A DNA stretch of 64,000 nt from Antarcticimicrobium luteum (GCF_004358185.1 NZ_SMUV01000066.1:1-64000), one strand, 5' to 3'; counted from the first letter of the stretch, positions 17,340 to 26,302 are shown. Notes: generated by a model from the sequence alone, not told the origin. A program made the numbers and translations.

Positions 17340-18512
17340 TTATTGCAGGTCCGAGAAGGCCGCCATGAGCCGGTCGCAGGCCTCTTCGATCCGCGCCCTC
17401 TGGGTGCCGAGGTTGAACCGCAGGAAGTTGTCGCCGCCAAGCCCGAAGGTGGGGCCGTGGTTGGCCGCGATCCTGGCCTGCTGTTCGACCCGCGCGGTGA
17501 ACTCCTCGCGCGCCATGCCGGTGCCCGAGAAATCGACCCAGGCCAGGAAGGTCGCCTGGAGCGGCATGGATTTCAGACCCGGGATGTCGTCGATGGCGGC
17601 ATCGAAGATCTTTCGGTTGGTGTCGAGATAGACCATCAGCTCATCGACCCAGGCTGCGCCCTCGGGCGAATAGGCCGCGGCCGCCACCGCCTCGCCCACC
17701 GAGTTTCCGGCGAGGTTCAGCGCGCTCATCCGCGCGGCAAACCGGGCGCGCAGCCCGTCGTCCGGGATGATGACGTTGCCGGTGTGCAGCCCGGCGACAT
17801 TGAAGGTCTTGGACGGCGCGGTCAGCATGATCACCCGGTCGTTGACCGAGGGGTCGACCATCGTCATCGGGATGTGCTTGTGGCCGGGGAAGACCAGATC
17901 GTGGTGGATCTCGTCCGAGATCAGCAGCAGGTCGTGCCGCTTGCAGAAATCGGCAATGCCCTGCAATTCCGCCCGCGTCCAGACCCGCCCGCCGGGATTG
18001 TGCGGCGAGCACAGGATCACCATCTTCTCCGCGCCGGTCATCTGCGCATCCCAGGCGTCGAAATCCATCCGGTAGAGGCCGTCCTCGATCGGCATCCCGC
18101 ATTCGACCACCTTGCGCCCGGCGTTGCGGATCACCTTGGCAAAGGCGTGATAGACCGGGGTGAAGAGGACGATGCCGTCGCCCGGATCGGTAAAGGCGTC
18201 AAGGCACATGCCGACCCCGTTCACGAGCCCGGTGGTGGTGAAGATCCAGTCCCGCTCGACCGTCCAGCCGTGGCGGTTCTGCATCCACCAGCGGATCGCG
18301 CCGGTATATTCGGCACTGTAATCGGCATAGGCGAAGATCCCATGATCCGCCATGTTCCGGACCGTGTCCTGCACCACCTTGGGGGCGCGGAAATCGGTAT
18401 CGGCGACCCACATCGGCAGGCCATCCTCGGCGGACACGCCATAGATCGCCTCCATCTTGTCCCATTTGGTGGAATGGGTGCCGCGGCGGTCGATAATCTC
18501 GTCGAAGTTCAT
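17340..18512 (-). CDS. MalY/PatB family PLP-dependent aminotransferase or C-S lyase
   Basis: A 390-residue fold-type I PLP enzyme. The N-terminus FDEIIDRRGTHSTKWD is the hallmark of the MalY/PatB branch, whose members are cystathionine beta-lyases. The Schiff-base lysine is in TAPSKTFNVAGLHTGN near residue 235; the phosphate-binding arginine region is near the C-terminal FLRFNLGTQ. The likely reaction is release of homocysteine, pyruvate and ammonia from cystathionine, or breakage of other C-S bonds. It is divergent from the deformylase cluster. Confidence 0.88.
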   Translation of the reverse strand: MNFDEIIDRRGTHSTKWDKMEAIYGVSAEDGLPMWVADTDFRAPKVVQDTVRNMADHGIFAYADYSAEYTGAIRWWMQNRHGWTVERDWIFTTTGLVNGVGMCLDAFTDPGDGIVLFTPVYHAFAKVIRNAGRKVVECGMPIEDGLYRMDFDAWDAQMTGAEKMVILCSPHNPGGRVWTRAELQGIADFCKRHDLLLISDEIHHDLVFPGHKHIPMTMVDPSVNDRVIMLTAPSKTFNVAGLHTGNVIIPDDGLRARFAARMSALNLAGNSVGEAVAAAAYSPEGAAWVDELMVYLDTNRKIFDAAIDDIPGLKSMPLQATFLAWVDFSGTGMAREEFTARVEQQARIAANHGPTFGLGGDNFLRFNLGTQRARIEEACDRLMAAFSDLQ

Positions 18513-18609
18513 GCGGAGTCTCCATTTGATCGTGGCGGAGGCTACTCAGAATGCCGGCGGGTGCAAGGGGGGCGTTGCGGCGAGCCGAATCATCACCTAA
18601 ATCAGGGCC

Positions 18610-19128
18610 ATGAAACGCCCGATCCTGATCCACCCCGACCCCCGGCTGAAAAAGCTCTGCGCACCGGTCGCCGATCTGTCCGACGATCTGCGCAAGCTGG
18701 CCGACGACATGCTGGAAACCATGTATGAGGCCCCGGGCATCGGCCTTGCCGCGCCGCAGGTCGGCGTGCTCGACCGGCTGATCGTGCTGGATTGCGTCAA
18801 GGAGACAGAGGGAACCCCGCGCCCGCTGATCATGTTCAACCCCGAGGTGCTGGCCCACTCGGACGAGACCAGCACCTACGACGAGGGCTGCCTGTCGATC
18901 CCCGAGCAATACGCCGAGGTGACCCGCCCCTCCGAGGTCGAGGTGGCCTGGATGGACCGCGACGGCAACGCCCGCAAAGAGACGTTCGAGGGCCTTTGGG
19001 CGACCTGCGTGCAGCATGAGATCGACCACCTGAACGGCAAGCTTTTCATCGACTATCTGGGTCCGATGAAACGGCAGATGATCACCCGCAAGATGCAGAA
19101 GCTGAAGCGCGACAGGGCGCGGCCCTGA
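18610..19128 (+). CDS. def: Peptide deformylase, first of three
   Basis: A 172-residue deformylase that removes the formyl group from new N-termini. All three motifs are intact: GIGLAAPQVG (residues 43-52), EGCLSIP with metal ligand Cys94, and QHEIDHLNG with His136, catalytic Glu137 and His140. It is probably the main housekeeping enzyme. It is followed after one base by a second copy and then a third, with fmt also nearby though separated by a MaoC gene and a gene-free gap. Confidence 0.96.
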   Translation: MKRPILIHPDPRLKKLCAPVADLSDDLRKLADDMLETMYEAPGIGLAAPQVGVLDRLIVLDCVKETEGTPRPLIMFNPEVLAHSDETSTYDEGCLSIPEQYAEVTRPSEVEVAWMDRDGNARKETFEGLWATCVQHEIDHLNGKLFIDYLGPMKRQMITRKMQKLKRDRARP

Positions 19129-19129
19129 G

Positions 19130-19633
19130 ATGGCGGTACTGCCGATCCTGCGCTGGCCCGATCCGCGTCTTGCCACGGTTTGCGATCCGGTGACGCAGGG
19201 AGAGGATCTCTCATCGCTGATCGAGCAGATGTTTCAGACCATGTATGACGCCCCCGGCCGCGGCCTCGCCGCGCCGCAGGTCGGCGTGACAAAGCGGTTC
19301 TTCGTGATGGATGTGACCTGGAAAGAGGGGGCAAAGACCCCCGTCGCGATGATCAACCCGCGCATTCTGGATCGCTCGGACGAGATCGTCGCGGGCGAGG
19401 AGGGCTGCCTGTCGATCCCCGGTGTGCTGACCGCGATCGAGCGGCCGGCGCGGGTCGAGATGGAATGGACCGACGCGCAGGGCGATGTGCAGCGCCGCTG
19501 GCTGGACGGCTTCGCCGCGCGTTGCGCCCAACATGAATATGATCACCTCGACGGCGTGGTGACCTTCGACCGCCTCGCGCCGGTGGCCCGCGCCGAGGCG
19601 ATCCGCCGCTTCGAGGATATGGCCCAGGCATGA
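19130..19633 (+). CDS. def: Peptide deformylase, second of three
   Basis: A 167-residue paralogue. The motifs are intact: GRGLAAPQVG (43-52), EGCLSIP (Cys93) and QHEYDHLDG (His135, Glu136, His139). The Arg in the first motif and the different loops set it apart from the first copy, so substrate preference may differ. It starts 1 base after the first gene and overlaps the third by 4 bases (ATGA), so the three form one translationally coupled unit. Confidence 0.93.
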   Translation: MAVLPILRWPDPRLATVCDPVTQGEDLSSLIEQMFQTMYDAPGRGLAAPQVGVTKRFFVMDVTWKEGAKTPVAMINPRILDRSDEIVAGEEGCLSIPGVLTAIERPARVEMEWTDAQGDVQRRWLDGFAARCAQHEYDHLDGVVTFDRLAPVARAEAIRRFEDMAQA

Positions 19634-20127
19634 CCGCCCGCCCCTGCCTGCCCTGGCCCGACAAGCGGCTGCGCACCCCCGCCGAGCCGGTGGAGGAGAT
19701 CACCGACGGGATCCGCGCGATCTGGGACGACATGATCGACACCATGGAGGCGATGCCCGGTGTCGGCCTCGCCGCGCCGCAGATCGGCGTGATGCTGCGG
19801 CTGGCCGTGGTCGATGCCTCGGAAGAGCGCGGGAAAGCCGTCCGCATGGCCAACCCCGAGATCCTGCACGCCTCGGTCCAGCCGCGGGCGCATGAGGAGG
19901 CGAGCCCGAACCTGCCTGGCGTATCGGCGAAAATCGAACGTCCGCGCGCGGTGACGGTGCGGTTTCTGAACGAACGGGGCGAGGTGGAGGAGCGCGATTT
20001 CGTCGGGCTCTGGGCAACTTCGGTGCAGCACCAGATCGACCATCTGGCGGGCCGGATGTATTTCGACCGGCTGAGCAAGGTGAAACGCGACATGCTGCTG
20101 CGCAAGGCCCGCAAGCTGGCTGGCTGA
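19630..20127 (+). CDS. Deformylase-like protein with degenerate active site, third of three
   Basis: A 165-residue member of the deformylase fold. GVGLAAPQIG (44-53) is kept. The second motif reads EASPNLP, so the metal-binding cysteine is Ser92. The third reads QHQIDH, so the catalytic glutamate is Gln135 while the two metal-ligand histidines (134, 138) remain. Loss of both the Cys ligand and the general base argues against normal deformylation. A regulatory or scaffolding pseudoenzyme, or an altered hydrolase, is possible. It overlaps the second gene by 4 bases. Confidence 0.9.
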   Translation: MTARPCLPWPDKRLRTPAEPVEEITDGIRAIWDDMIDTMEAMPGVGLAAPQIGVMLRLAVVDASEERGKAVRMANPEILHASVQPRAHEEASPNLPGVSAKIERPRAVTVRFLNERGEVEERDFVGLWATSVQHQIDHLAGRMYFDRLSKVKRDMLLRKARKLAG

Positions 20128-20257
20128 CCGGCCAGGTCACGGACACATCCCGGCGAAATGACGCGGCGTTCCCCGGCCCCCCGGCGATTTGACCATTGCA
20201 TCCCGCCGGGGCCATGCCCCTTTTCAGGGGGACGAGAACCAGTCAGGGAGCGCGCAT

Positions 20258-20713
20258 ATGGCTGAGGAAACACTGAACTTCATCCCCTTTGAACGTTTCG
20301 AAATCGGGCAGGTGCAGGAATTCGGCGCCTATGAGGTGACCAGGGAAGAGGTCATTGAGTTCGCCGGCAAGTATGACCCCCAGTTCTTTCACCTCGACGA
20401 AGAGGCGGCGAAACAGTCGCTGTTCGGCGGGCTCTGCGCCAGCGGCTGGCACACCTGCGCAATGACCATGGCGATGATGGTCGAGAATATGGACAAGACC
20501 GGCCGGTCGCTGGGCTCGCCCGGTATCGACGCGCTTCGCTGGCTCAAGCCGGTCTATCCCGGCGAGGTGCTGTCGGTGCGGATGGAGGTGCTCGAGCTGA
20601 CCGCGTCGAAAAGCCGCCCGATCGGCTTCGTGAAAAGCAAGGTGACCGTGCTCAATCAGGACGGCGTGCCGGTGATGGAATTCATCAGCAACGGCATCTT
20701 TCCGCGCGGGTAA
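20258..20713 (+). CDS. MaoC-like hot-dog dehydratase
   Basis: A 151-residue single hot-dog domain of the MaoC/R-hydratase type. The hydratase motif is seen as EFAGKYDPQFFHLDEEAA, with Asp and His placed as in (R)-specific enoyl-CoA hydratases, followed by GGLCASGWHTCAM. It should hydrate or dehydrate an acyl-CoA thioester; the substrate is unknown. The ATG at 20258 was chosen for the upstream AGGGAG; an earlier in-frame start would add 23 unrelated residues. It lies 130 bases after the deformylase cluster. Confidence 0.85.
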   Translation: MAEETLNFIPFERFEIGQVQEFGAYEVTREEVIEFAGKYDPQFFHLDEEAAKQSLFGGLCASGWHTCAMTMAMMVENMDKTGRSLGSPGIDALRWLKPVYPGEVLSVRMEVLELTASKSRPIGFVKSKVTVLNQDGVPVMEFISNGIFPRG

Positions 20714-21054
20714 GGCGAAGTGTCCTGACACTCTGAGACGGCGGGAGGGGTTGCCCCCTCTCCGCGGCTCGCCCCACAGAGCAAGCCGCGCAAGCGCCGG
20801 ACCGGGGGCTGGCGCGCGCAACAGCGGATCGGCGCGCTTTAATCCCAGCCAAACCCGGCCTCCATCCGAACGGCACGCTGACGTTGACACAGCGCCAGAC
20901 CGCGGGCCGGTCCGGCGCTTGCGCGGCGGCCTGCGGCCTCGATTCCGCGCCAGGAGACAGGGCTGGGAAGGGTGCCGCCAATGCTGGACACCGGGCGGCG
21001 CATGGCTAAGGTGCGCCGCGATGGCGAAGCCAGCGACAAAGCGGAGGTCTGACG
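20714..21054. other. Gene-free gap rich in inverted repeats
   Basis: 341 bases between the MaoC gene and fmt with no convincing gene. It starts with a palindrome AGTGTC-CT-GACACT (20719-20732) and a GAGGGG/CCCCTC hairpin (about 20745-20759) that may end the MaoC transcript. Further on it holds a 21-bp perfect inverted repeat annotated separately. The last 60 bases before fmt end in GCGGAGG, the ribosome-binding site. Confidence 0.7.
20785..20927. repeat. Perfect 21-bp inverted repeat enclosing 101 bp
   Basis: The arm GCCGCGCAAGCGCCGGACCGG at 20785-20805 is the exact reverse complement of 20907-20927. The match stops on both sides. The enclosed 101 bases have no reading frame of note. The layout resembles the terminal repeats of a very small non-autonomous mobile element, but no target-site duplication was seen directly outside the arms, so a large RNA stem-loop is equally possible. 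Confidence 0.8.
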
Positions 21055-21960
21055 ATGCGCATCATCTTCATGGGTACCCCGGATTTCTCGGTTCCGGTGC
21101 TCGACGCGCTGGTGGGCGCGGGGCATGAGATCGCCTGCGTCTATTGCCAGCCGCCGCGCCCGGCGGGCCGTGGCAAGAAGGACCGGCCGAGCCCGGTGCA
21201 GGCGCGGGCGGAGGCGCTGGGGCTGCCGGTGCGCCATCCGGTCAGCCTGAAGGGAGCAGAGGAACAGGACGACTTCGCCGCGCTGAACGCCGATGTGGCC
21301 GTCGTGGTCGCTTATGGGCTGATCCTGCCGCAGGCGGTGCTGGACGCGCCCGCCCGGGGCTGCCTCAACATCCACGCGAGCCTGCTGCCGCGCTGGCGCG
21401 GCGCCGCCCCGATCCACCGCGCGATCATGGCGGGCGATGCCGAAACCGGCGTCTGCATCATGCAGATGGAGGCCGGCCTCGACACCGGCCCGGTGCTGCT
21501 GCGCAAGGCCACGCCGATCGGCCCGGAGGAGACCACGGCGGACCTACACGACCGGCTGTCGGAGATGGGCGCGGCGCTGATCATCGAGGCTCTGGCGCGG
21601 CTGGACGATCTGGAGCCCGAGCCGCAGCCCGAGGCGGGTGTGACCTATGCGCAGAAGATCGACAAGGCGGAGGCGCGGGTGGACTGGACCCAACCGGCCG
21701 AGGAGGTCGACCGCAGGATTCGCGGCCTCTCCCCCTTTCCCGGGGCATGGTGCGAGATCGACGGCGAGCGGGTGAAGCTGCTGGCCTCGCGGCTGGTTGA
21801 CGGCGCTGGCGCGCCCGGCGAGGTTCTGGACGAGGCCCTCACCATCGCCTGCGGCAGCGGCGCGCTGCGCCTCACACGCTTGCAACGGGCAGGCAAAGCG
21901 GCGCAGGATGCCGGTGTGTTCCTGCGCGGCCGTCCGGTGGCAAAGGGCACACGGCTGTGA
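21055..21960 (+). CDS. fmt: Methionyl-tRNA formyltransferase
   Basis: A 301-residue enzyme that formylates initiator Met-tRNA with 10-formyl-THF. The N-terminal [15 protein letters not shown], the catalytic-loop region [20 protein letters not shown] (Asn, His) near residues 104-123 and the tRNA-binding C-terminal domain are all present and the length is normal. The start has AGCGGAGG upstream. It is usual for fmt to sit next to def; here a MaoC gene and the repeat-rich gap lie between. Confidence 0.96.
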   Translation: MRIIFMGTPDFSVPVLDALVGAGHEIACVYCQPPRPAGRGKKDRPSPVQARAEALGLPVRHPVSLKGAEEQDDFAALNADVAVVVAYGLILPQAVLDAPARGCLNIHASLLPRWRGAAPIHRAIMAGDAETGVCIMQMEAGLDTGPVLLRKATPIGPEETTADLHDRLSEMGAALIIEALARLDDLEPEPQPEAGVTYAQKIDKAEARVDWTQPAEEVDRRIRGLSPFPGAWCEIDGERVKLLASRLVDGAGAPGEVLDEALTIACGSGALRLTRLQRAGKAAQDAGVFLRGRPVAKGTRL

Positions 21961-21985
21961 CCGGCGCGCAAAGGAGGCGGGCGGG

Positions 21986-22222
21986 ATGTTTCTGACGCTG
22001 TTCGGCACCGTGGTCATCGCGGGGATCGTGGGCTATGCCTCTGAGAAGACCGGGTTCACCCACAACGGTTACTTGCAGTCGATCATCATCTGCGTCGGCG
22101 GCGCGTTTCTGTTCTATTTCATCCAGATCATGTTCGGGATCGGCTTTCACTCTGCCGGGGTGAATGCCGTCGTCTCCTCGATCGGCGCGCTGATCATCGT
22201 ACCGTTCCATTGGCGGAGGTAG
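21986..22222 (+). CDS. Small GlsB/YeaQ-like membrane protein (1)
   Basis: A 78-residue very hydrophobic protein with three likely membrane helices (TLFGTVVIAGIVGYA, YLQSIIICVGGAFLFYFI and VNAVVSSIGALIIVPF). It resembles the YeaQ/YmgE/GlsB 'transglycosylase-associated' family in size and glycine pattern, but weakly. AAAGGAGGCGGG stands just before the ATG at 21986. It ends 4 bases before the next small gene, so the two are expressed together and probably with fmt, 25 bases upstream. Confidence 0.72.
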   Translation: MFLTLFGTVVIAGIVGYASEKTGFTHNGYLQSIIICVGGAFLFYFIQIMFGIGFHSAGVNAVVSSIGALIIVPFHWRR

Positions 22223-22226
22223 GGAT

Positions 22227-22469
22227 ATGGGTATGGGTATCATCGCGCTGATCATCATCGGCGCCGCAGCGGGGTTCCTGGCCACACGCATGATGAAGAT
22301 GGAGGCCGACATTCCCACCACCATGCTGATCGGCATCATCGGCGCGCTTCTGGGCGGTCTGATCCTGCGGGCGTTGCTGACCATGATGGGGGCGCTGTCC
22401 GGCTTTGTCGGCGCGGTGCTGGGGGCGATGCTGGTGATCTGGCTCTGGCAGACATATTTCCGGCGCTAA
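22227..22469 (+). CDS. Small GlsB/YeaQ/YmgE-family membrane protein (2)
   Basis: An 80-residue protein with three hydrophobic segments. GIIALIIIGAAAGFLATRMMKM and LIGIIGALLGGLILRAL follow the glycine-rich pattern of the GlsB/YeaQ/YmgE stress-associated family, whose molecular role is not known. The start ATG is preceded by GGAGGTAGGG from the end of the previous gene. It is the last gene of the fmt run; the caspase-like gene after it has its own candidate promoter. Confidence 0.78.
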   Translation: MGMGIIALIIIGAAAGFLATRMMKMEADIPTTMLIGIIGALLGGLILRALLTMMGALSGFVGAVLGAMLVIWLWQTYFRR

Positions 22470-22586
22470 GGGGGCGGTCGTGGACGGCCCGGCGGCGCTG
22501 CGCGCCTTGTTTCCCGGCACTTCGTTCACACCGGCCATTCGGATTTACCGGGGCAGCCGTTCATCCGCTGCCCAGACCGAGGACAT

Positions 22587-22614
22587 TTGAAAACCGGTCG
22601 GTTTCGCCTAGACT
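22587..22614 (+). promoter_or_regulatory. Candidate promoter and overlapping palindrome for the caspase-like gene
   Basis: TTGAAA (22587-22592) and TAGACT (22609-22614) are 16 bases apart. The palindrome AAACCG-GT-CGGTTT (22591-22604) lies across the -35 edge and spacer, where a repressor would block polymerase. The start codon is 28 bases downstream. Confidence 0.45.
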
Positions 22615-22642
22615 GCCGTTGTTTCACGGCAAGAGGCCGGCC

Positions 22643-24190
22643 ATGCGTTTTCTGTCGCTGATTTTCGCCCTGCTGATCCTGCCCTCGGCCCTTTGGGCCG
22701 GGCGGGTGGCGCTGGTGATCGGCAATGCCGCCTATTCCGCGGTGGCCCCGCTGGACAATCCGCGCAACGACGCCGCCGCCGTCGCTGCGGCGCTGACCCG
22801 GCAGGGTTTCACCGTGCTGCGCGGCGACGATCTGGGGCGGATCGGCATGCGCGACACGCTGCGCAAATTCCGCGACATGGCCGACCGGGCCGATATCGCG
22901 CTGGTCTACTACGCCGGCCACGGCATCGAGATCGGCGGGACCAACTACCTTGTCCCCGTCGATGCGCGGCTGGAGGACGAACGCGACGCGCCGCTGGAGA
23001 TGGTCGATCTGGATCTTGTTCTGCGCCAGATTTCCGGCGCGCATGTGATGAAGATGGTGGTGCTGGACGCCTGCCGCAACAACCCCTTCGTCGTCCGGAT
23101 GCAGCAATCCGGGGGCAGCCGCAGCGTCAGCCAGGGGCTGGCCGATCTGCGCACCGATCAGAGCGACACGCTGGTCGCCTATGCCGCCGCCGCCGGTGCC
23201 ATTACGCCGGACGGGACAGAGGGCGGAAACTCGCCCTTTACCGCCGCCTTTCTGGCCGCGCTGGACGGGCCGCCTGCGGATGTGCGCCGGGTGCTGGGAC
23301 GGGTCCGCGACCGGATGCGCCAGTCGGTCCCCGGGGCGGCGCCCTTTGTCTATTCCTCGCTGGGCGGCGGCGAATATGTGATCAACCCCGCAAGTGGCGG
23401 CGGCGCGCCGCAGCCTGCCGCCGCCGCGCCGCCCGCCCCCGCCTCCGGGCCGTCGCTGGCCGAGGATTTCGTGCGCATCGACCGCGACGGCACACTGGCC
23501 GACTGGGATGCCTTTCTGATCCGGCACGAGGGGCAGAGCGACCATCCGCTCTATGCTTTTGCGCTGGAAAAACGCGAGGCGCTGCGCCGCGCCGCCGGCA
23601 CCGCGCCCGGCGGGGGCCGCGCGGGCCTGGCCGCCCCGGAACCGGATCCGCAGGGCGCGGCGCGGCCAATCCGCGCCCCGATCTCCGCGCCAGTCTCCGC
23701 ACCGGCCCCGGCGGCCCCCGCCGCCCCGTCTGTGGTGGACCTCGCCCGCGACATTCAGCGCACGCTGCGCGCCAGCGGCTGCTACCGGGGCGGCGTCGAC
23801 GGCATTCTGGGACCCAATTCGCAGCGCGGGCTCGACGGGTTTGCCGAGGCGGCGGGCATTTCCCTGCCGACCGTCGCGCCGGACGATGCCGCGCAGTTGC
23901 TGCGCATCCGGACCCGGCTGGAGCAACACGCCGGGACCGAATGCAAACAGGTGCCGGTGCGGACGACCACGCGGCAACCGGCGGCCGCGAAACCGCCCGC
24001 CTCCGCCCAGGGCAGGGCCGGAACCAGGAGGACATCGCCGTCTGTCTCCGGCTCCGGCGCGGCGCAATCGGATCGGGGAACAGTCGGCAATGTCACCGGC
24101 GCACAGACACGCAAGGACACGACCAAGCTGGCGCCGGTGGTCTCATCGGACTGCATCGGCGCGCGGCGCAAGTTCTACGACTGCGACTAG
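22643..24190 (+). CDS. Secreted caspase-like (C14) protein with C-terminal peptidoglycan-binding-like region
   Basis: A 515-residue protein. A signal peptide ([19 protein letters not shown]) precedes the caspase-fold domain, which begins [12 protein letters not shown]. The catalytic pair is His93 in YYAGHG and Cys144 in VLDACRNNP, so it should be an active cysteine peptidase of the metacaspase/orthocaspase type. Residues 252-365 are low-complexity, Ala/Pro-rich. Residues 366-410, with [24 protein letters not shown], resemble a PG_binding_1 repeat, which suggests contact with the cell wall. The start was set at the ATG with AGAGG upstream. Target unknown. Confidence 0.88.
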   Translation: MRFLSLIFALLILPSALWAGRVALVIGNAAYSAVAPLDNPRNDAAAVAAALTRQGFTVLRGDDLGRIGMRDTLRKFRDMADRADIALVYYAGHGIEIGGTNYLVPVDARLEDERDAPLEMVDLDLVLRQISGAHVMKMVVLDACRNNPFVVRMQQSGGSRSVSQGLADLRTDQSDTLVAYAAAAGAITPDGTEGGNSPFTAAFLAALDGPPADVRRVLGRVRDRMRQSVPGAAPFVYSSLGGGEYVINPASGGGAPQPAAAAPPAPASGPSLAEDFVRIDRDGTLADWDAFLIRHEGQSDHPLYAFALEKREALRRAAGTAPGGGRAGLAAPEPDPQGAARPIRAPISAPVSAPAPAAPAAPSVVDLARDIQRTLRASGCYRGGVDGILGPNSQRGLDGFAEAAGISLPTVAPDDAAQLLRIRTRLEQHAGTECKQVPVRTTTRQPAAAKPPASAQGRAGTRRTSPSVSGSGAAQSDRGTVGNVTGAQTRKDTTKLAPVVSSDCIGARRKFYDCD

Positions 24191-24645
24191 GCTTTTGCCT
24201 TGAACGGCTTCATGCCCTCGCGCGCCAGTTCGTCGGCGCGCTCGTTCTCCGGGTGGCCGGCGTGGCCCTTGACCCATTTCCAGGTCACCTGGTGGCGCAC
24301 CTGCGCCGCATCCAGCCGCTGCCAAAGCTCGGCGTTCTTGACCGGCTTTTTCGCCGCGTTCTTCCAGCCGTTCTTTTTCCAGCCGAAGATCCAGCCGGTG
24401 ATGCCGTTCTTGACGTAGTTGCTGTCGGTGATGATGGTCAGCTCGGTCGGGCGCGTCAGGCTTTCCAGCGCGTTGATCGCGGCCAGAAGCTCCATGCGGT
24501 TGTTGGTGGTGGCCGCCTCGCCGCCCTTCAGCTCGCGCTGCTTGACGATCACGCCGTCCTCGATCGCGTGCAACAGCACGCCCCAGCCGCCCGGGCCGGG
24601 ATTGCCGGAACAGGCCCCGTCGGTATAGGCAAACAGCTCAGCCAT
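24187..24645 (-). CDS. rnhA: Ribonuclease HI
   Basis: A 152-residue RNase HI that cuts RNA in RNA-DNA hybrids. The first catalytic Asp is in [15 protein letters not shown], with [11 protein letters not shown] and DSNYV following, and the C-terminal helix has [20 protein letters not shown] with the conserved His and Asp. The length is normal. It overlaps the caspase-like gene tail-to-tail by 4 bases and the methyltransferase gene upstream by 8 bases. Confidence 0.97.
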   Translation of the reverse strand: MAELFAYTDGACSGNPGPGGWGVLLHAIEDGVIVKQRELKGGEAATTNNRMELLAAINALESLTRPTELTIITDSNYVKNGITGWIFGWKKNGWKNAAKKPVKNAELWQRLDAAQVRHQVTWKWVKGHAGHPENERADELAREGMKPFKAKA

Positions 24646-25231
24646 GGGCGATCACCGAAATCCAGGGGGACACGGTTCCGTCCAGCCCCTCGCCTTGCCC
24701 ATGTTTGATATCGGTGGGGGTAAAGCCTGCGGCGCGCAGGTAATCCATCAGGTCATCCTCGGTGTAATAGGTGTAAAGCCGACCGATGCGGTCGCGGGCC
24801 TCTCCCTTACCCAGCTTCAGCCCGATCAGAAAGACTCCACCGGGTTTGAGCGCGCGGTGCAACCCGGACAGGTGGCGGGGGAAATCGGTCCGGGGCGCGT
24901 GCAACAGGCTGAAGTTGGCCCAGATCCCGTCATAAAGCGCCTCGCCCGCGATGTCGTCGAATGTGGCGTGTCGCGCGGTCACCCCCGGATGACGCGCCGC
25001 CATCTCCACCATCGCCGCAGAGGCATCCACCGCATCGACCGCCAGCCCCGCTTCGGCCATCCTGGCCGCCGCGGCGCCGGGGCCGCAGCCCAGATCCAGC
25101 ACCCGTCCGCCCTCGGGGCAGGCGGCGATAAAGGCCACCAGCCGCGGGTCAGTGGTGTTGTATTGATCCGTCATCCCGGCGTACTCCGCCGCGCGGTCGT
25201 CATAGATGGCGATTGTCTTTGGATCGCTCAC
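24638..25231 (-). CDS. Class I SAM-dependent methyltransferase
   Basis: A 197-residue methyltransferase of the Methyltransf_11/25 type. Motif I is [13 protein letters not shown] near residues 42-54, followed by [14 protein letters not shown] and the post-motif region [14 protein letters not shown]. The substrate cannot be told. I take a GTG start at 25231 because it overlaps the previous gene's stop (GTGA) and gives the compact domain; the frame continues open upstream without similarity. It forms a tight run with the DUF3429 gene and rnhA. Confidence 0.82.
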   Translation of the reverse strand: MSDPKTIAIYDDRAAEYAGMTDQYNTTDPRLVAFIAACPEGGRVLDLGCGPGAAAARMAEAGLAVDAVDASAAMVEMAARHPGVTARHATFDDIAGEALYDGIWANFSLLHAPRTDFPRHLSGLHRALKPGGVFLIGLKLGKGEARDRIGRLYTYYTEDDLMDYLRAAGFTPTDIKHGQGEGLDGTVSPWISVIAHG

Positions 25232-25683
25232 AGCACCACCCCCACGGCAAGACAGGCCAGGATCACCACCGCCATCGGCAGCCGCAGCCGCATCCACCAG
25301 GGCGGCGCCAGCCGCCAATAGGCAAAGGCGAGGTCCAGAAGCAGCAGCCCGGCAAAGCCGAAGATCAGGTTCATCGCGGCCGAGACCGGCCCGCCGCCGG
25401 TCATCGCGAAGGCCCAGATCGCCGGAAGCGCCGCCAGCACATGGGCCGCAGCGCCCGCCGGGCCGCCGCCCCGGGTAGCAAAGGCGAAGAGCGCGCCGGA
25501 CATGAAGCTGAGCAGCACCGAGCCGAAGAAAAGCTGCACGTAAGGCCCGACGAAGCGCGGCCCCAGATGGCTGGCGCCCCAGGCCGCCAGATCGCCGTTC
25601 AGATAGGTCGCCGCGCCCCACAGAAAGGGGATCAGGGCCGTCAGCCCCAGCAGGCGCGGGATCGGGGGAACACCTCTCAACAT
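25228..25683 (-). CDS. DUF3429 family membrane protein
   Basis: A 151-residue protein with about five hydrophobic helices. The N-terminal PRLLGLTALIPFLWGAATYL and the following QLFFGSVLLSFMSGALFAFA fit DUF3429, an inner-membrane family of unknown function. It starts 7 bases upstream of nothing else on its strand other than the LysE gene's end on the right, and overlaps the methyltransferase start by 4 bases, so the ispH-LysE-DUF3429-methyltransferase-rnhA genes are likely one operon. Confidence 0.78.
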   Translation of the reverse strand: MLRGVPPIPRLLGLTALIPFLWGAATYLNGDLAAWGASHLGPRFVGPYVQLFFGSVLLSFMSGALFAFATRGGGPAGAAAHVLAALPAIWAFAMTGGGPVSAAMNLIFGFAGLLLLDLAFAYWRLAPPWWMRLRLPMAVVILACLAVGVVL

Positions 25684-25690
25684 GCGGCGC

Positions 25691-26302
25691 TCAGATCCGC
25701 TCCAGCGCCAGACGGCCCGCGAGGGCCGCGAAAAGCGCGGCGAAAGAGCGGTTGAGCCAGCGCATCACCCTCTCGGACCCCAGCACCAGCGCGCGGGCCT
25801 GGGCGGCGCAGAACCCGTAGAGGATGAAGACGGCCAGCGTCATCGCCATGAAGATACCGCCGAGGCCGGCCATCTCGATGGTGGCGGTGGCCGGGTCGCC
25901 GGAGAGGAACGGCGGCAGCAGGGCGAGGAAGAACACCGACAGCTTGGGGTTCAGGATATTGATCAGCGCACCGCGCCGGGCGATGCGCCAGCCGGGCTCG
26001 CCGCTGCGCTGCGCCGCGACGCTGAGCGCCCCACCCGATTTCAGCGACTGCCAGGCGAGGTAGAGCAGATAGGCGACGCCGGCGAATTTCACCCCGTTGA
26101 ACAGCAGGGCAGAGGCATGCAGGATCGCCGCCAGGCCCAGCGTCGCCGCAGCAAGGTGCGGCACGATGCCGAAGGTGCAGCCGAGCGCGGCCCAGAGCGC
26201 TGCACGCCGCCCCTGCCCCAGCCCCAGCGCCAGGGTATAGAGCACCCCGGTTCCCGGCGCGATCACGACGACGAAGGCGGTCAGCAGGAATTGCAGCGAC
26301 AT
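25691..26302 (-). CDS. LysE/RhtB family amino-acid exporter
   Basis: A 203-residue inner-membrane protein with six hydrophobic segments. The N-terminal AFVVVIAPGTGVLYTLALGLGQG and LLYLAWQSL and INILNPKLSVFFLALLPPF are the LysE/RhtB signatures. It should export a small amino acid or derivative; the substrate is unknown. The start ATG overlaps the ispH stop by one base (TGATG), so it is translated with ispH; a longer frame reading through ispH was ignored. Confidence 0.88.
   Translation of the reverse strand: MSLQFLLTAFVVVIAPGTGVLYTLALGLGQGRRAALWAALGCTFGIVPHLAAATLGLAAILHASALLFNGVKFAGVAYLLYLAWQSLKSGGALSVAAQRSGEPGWRIARRGALINILNPKLSVFFLALLPPFLSGDPATATIEMAGLGGIFMAMTLAVFILYGFCAAQARALVLGSERVMRWLNRSFAALFAALAGRLALERI

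Noticed and set aside
22693-24708. 671-codon plus-strand frame over the caspase-like gene and rnhA
   Set aside because: Arg/Gly-rich out-of-frame shadow; the true frame shows a signal peptide and caspase motifs.
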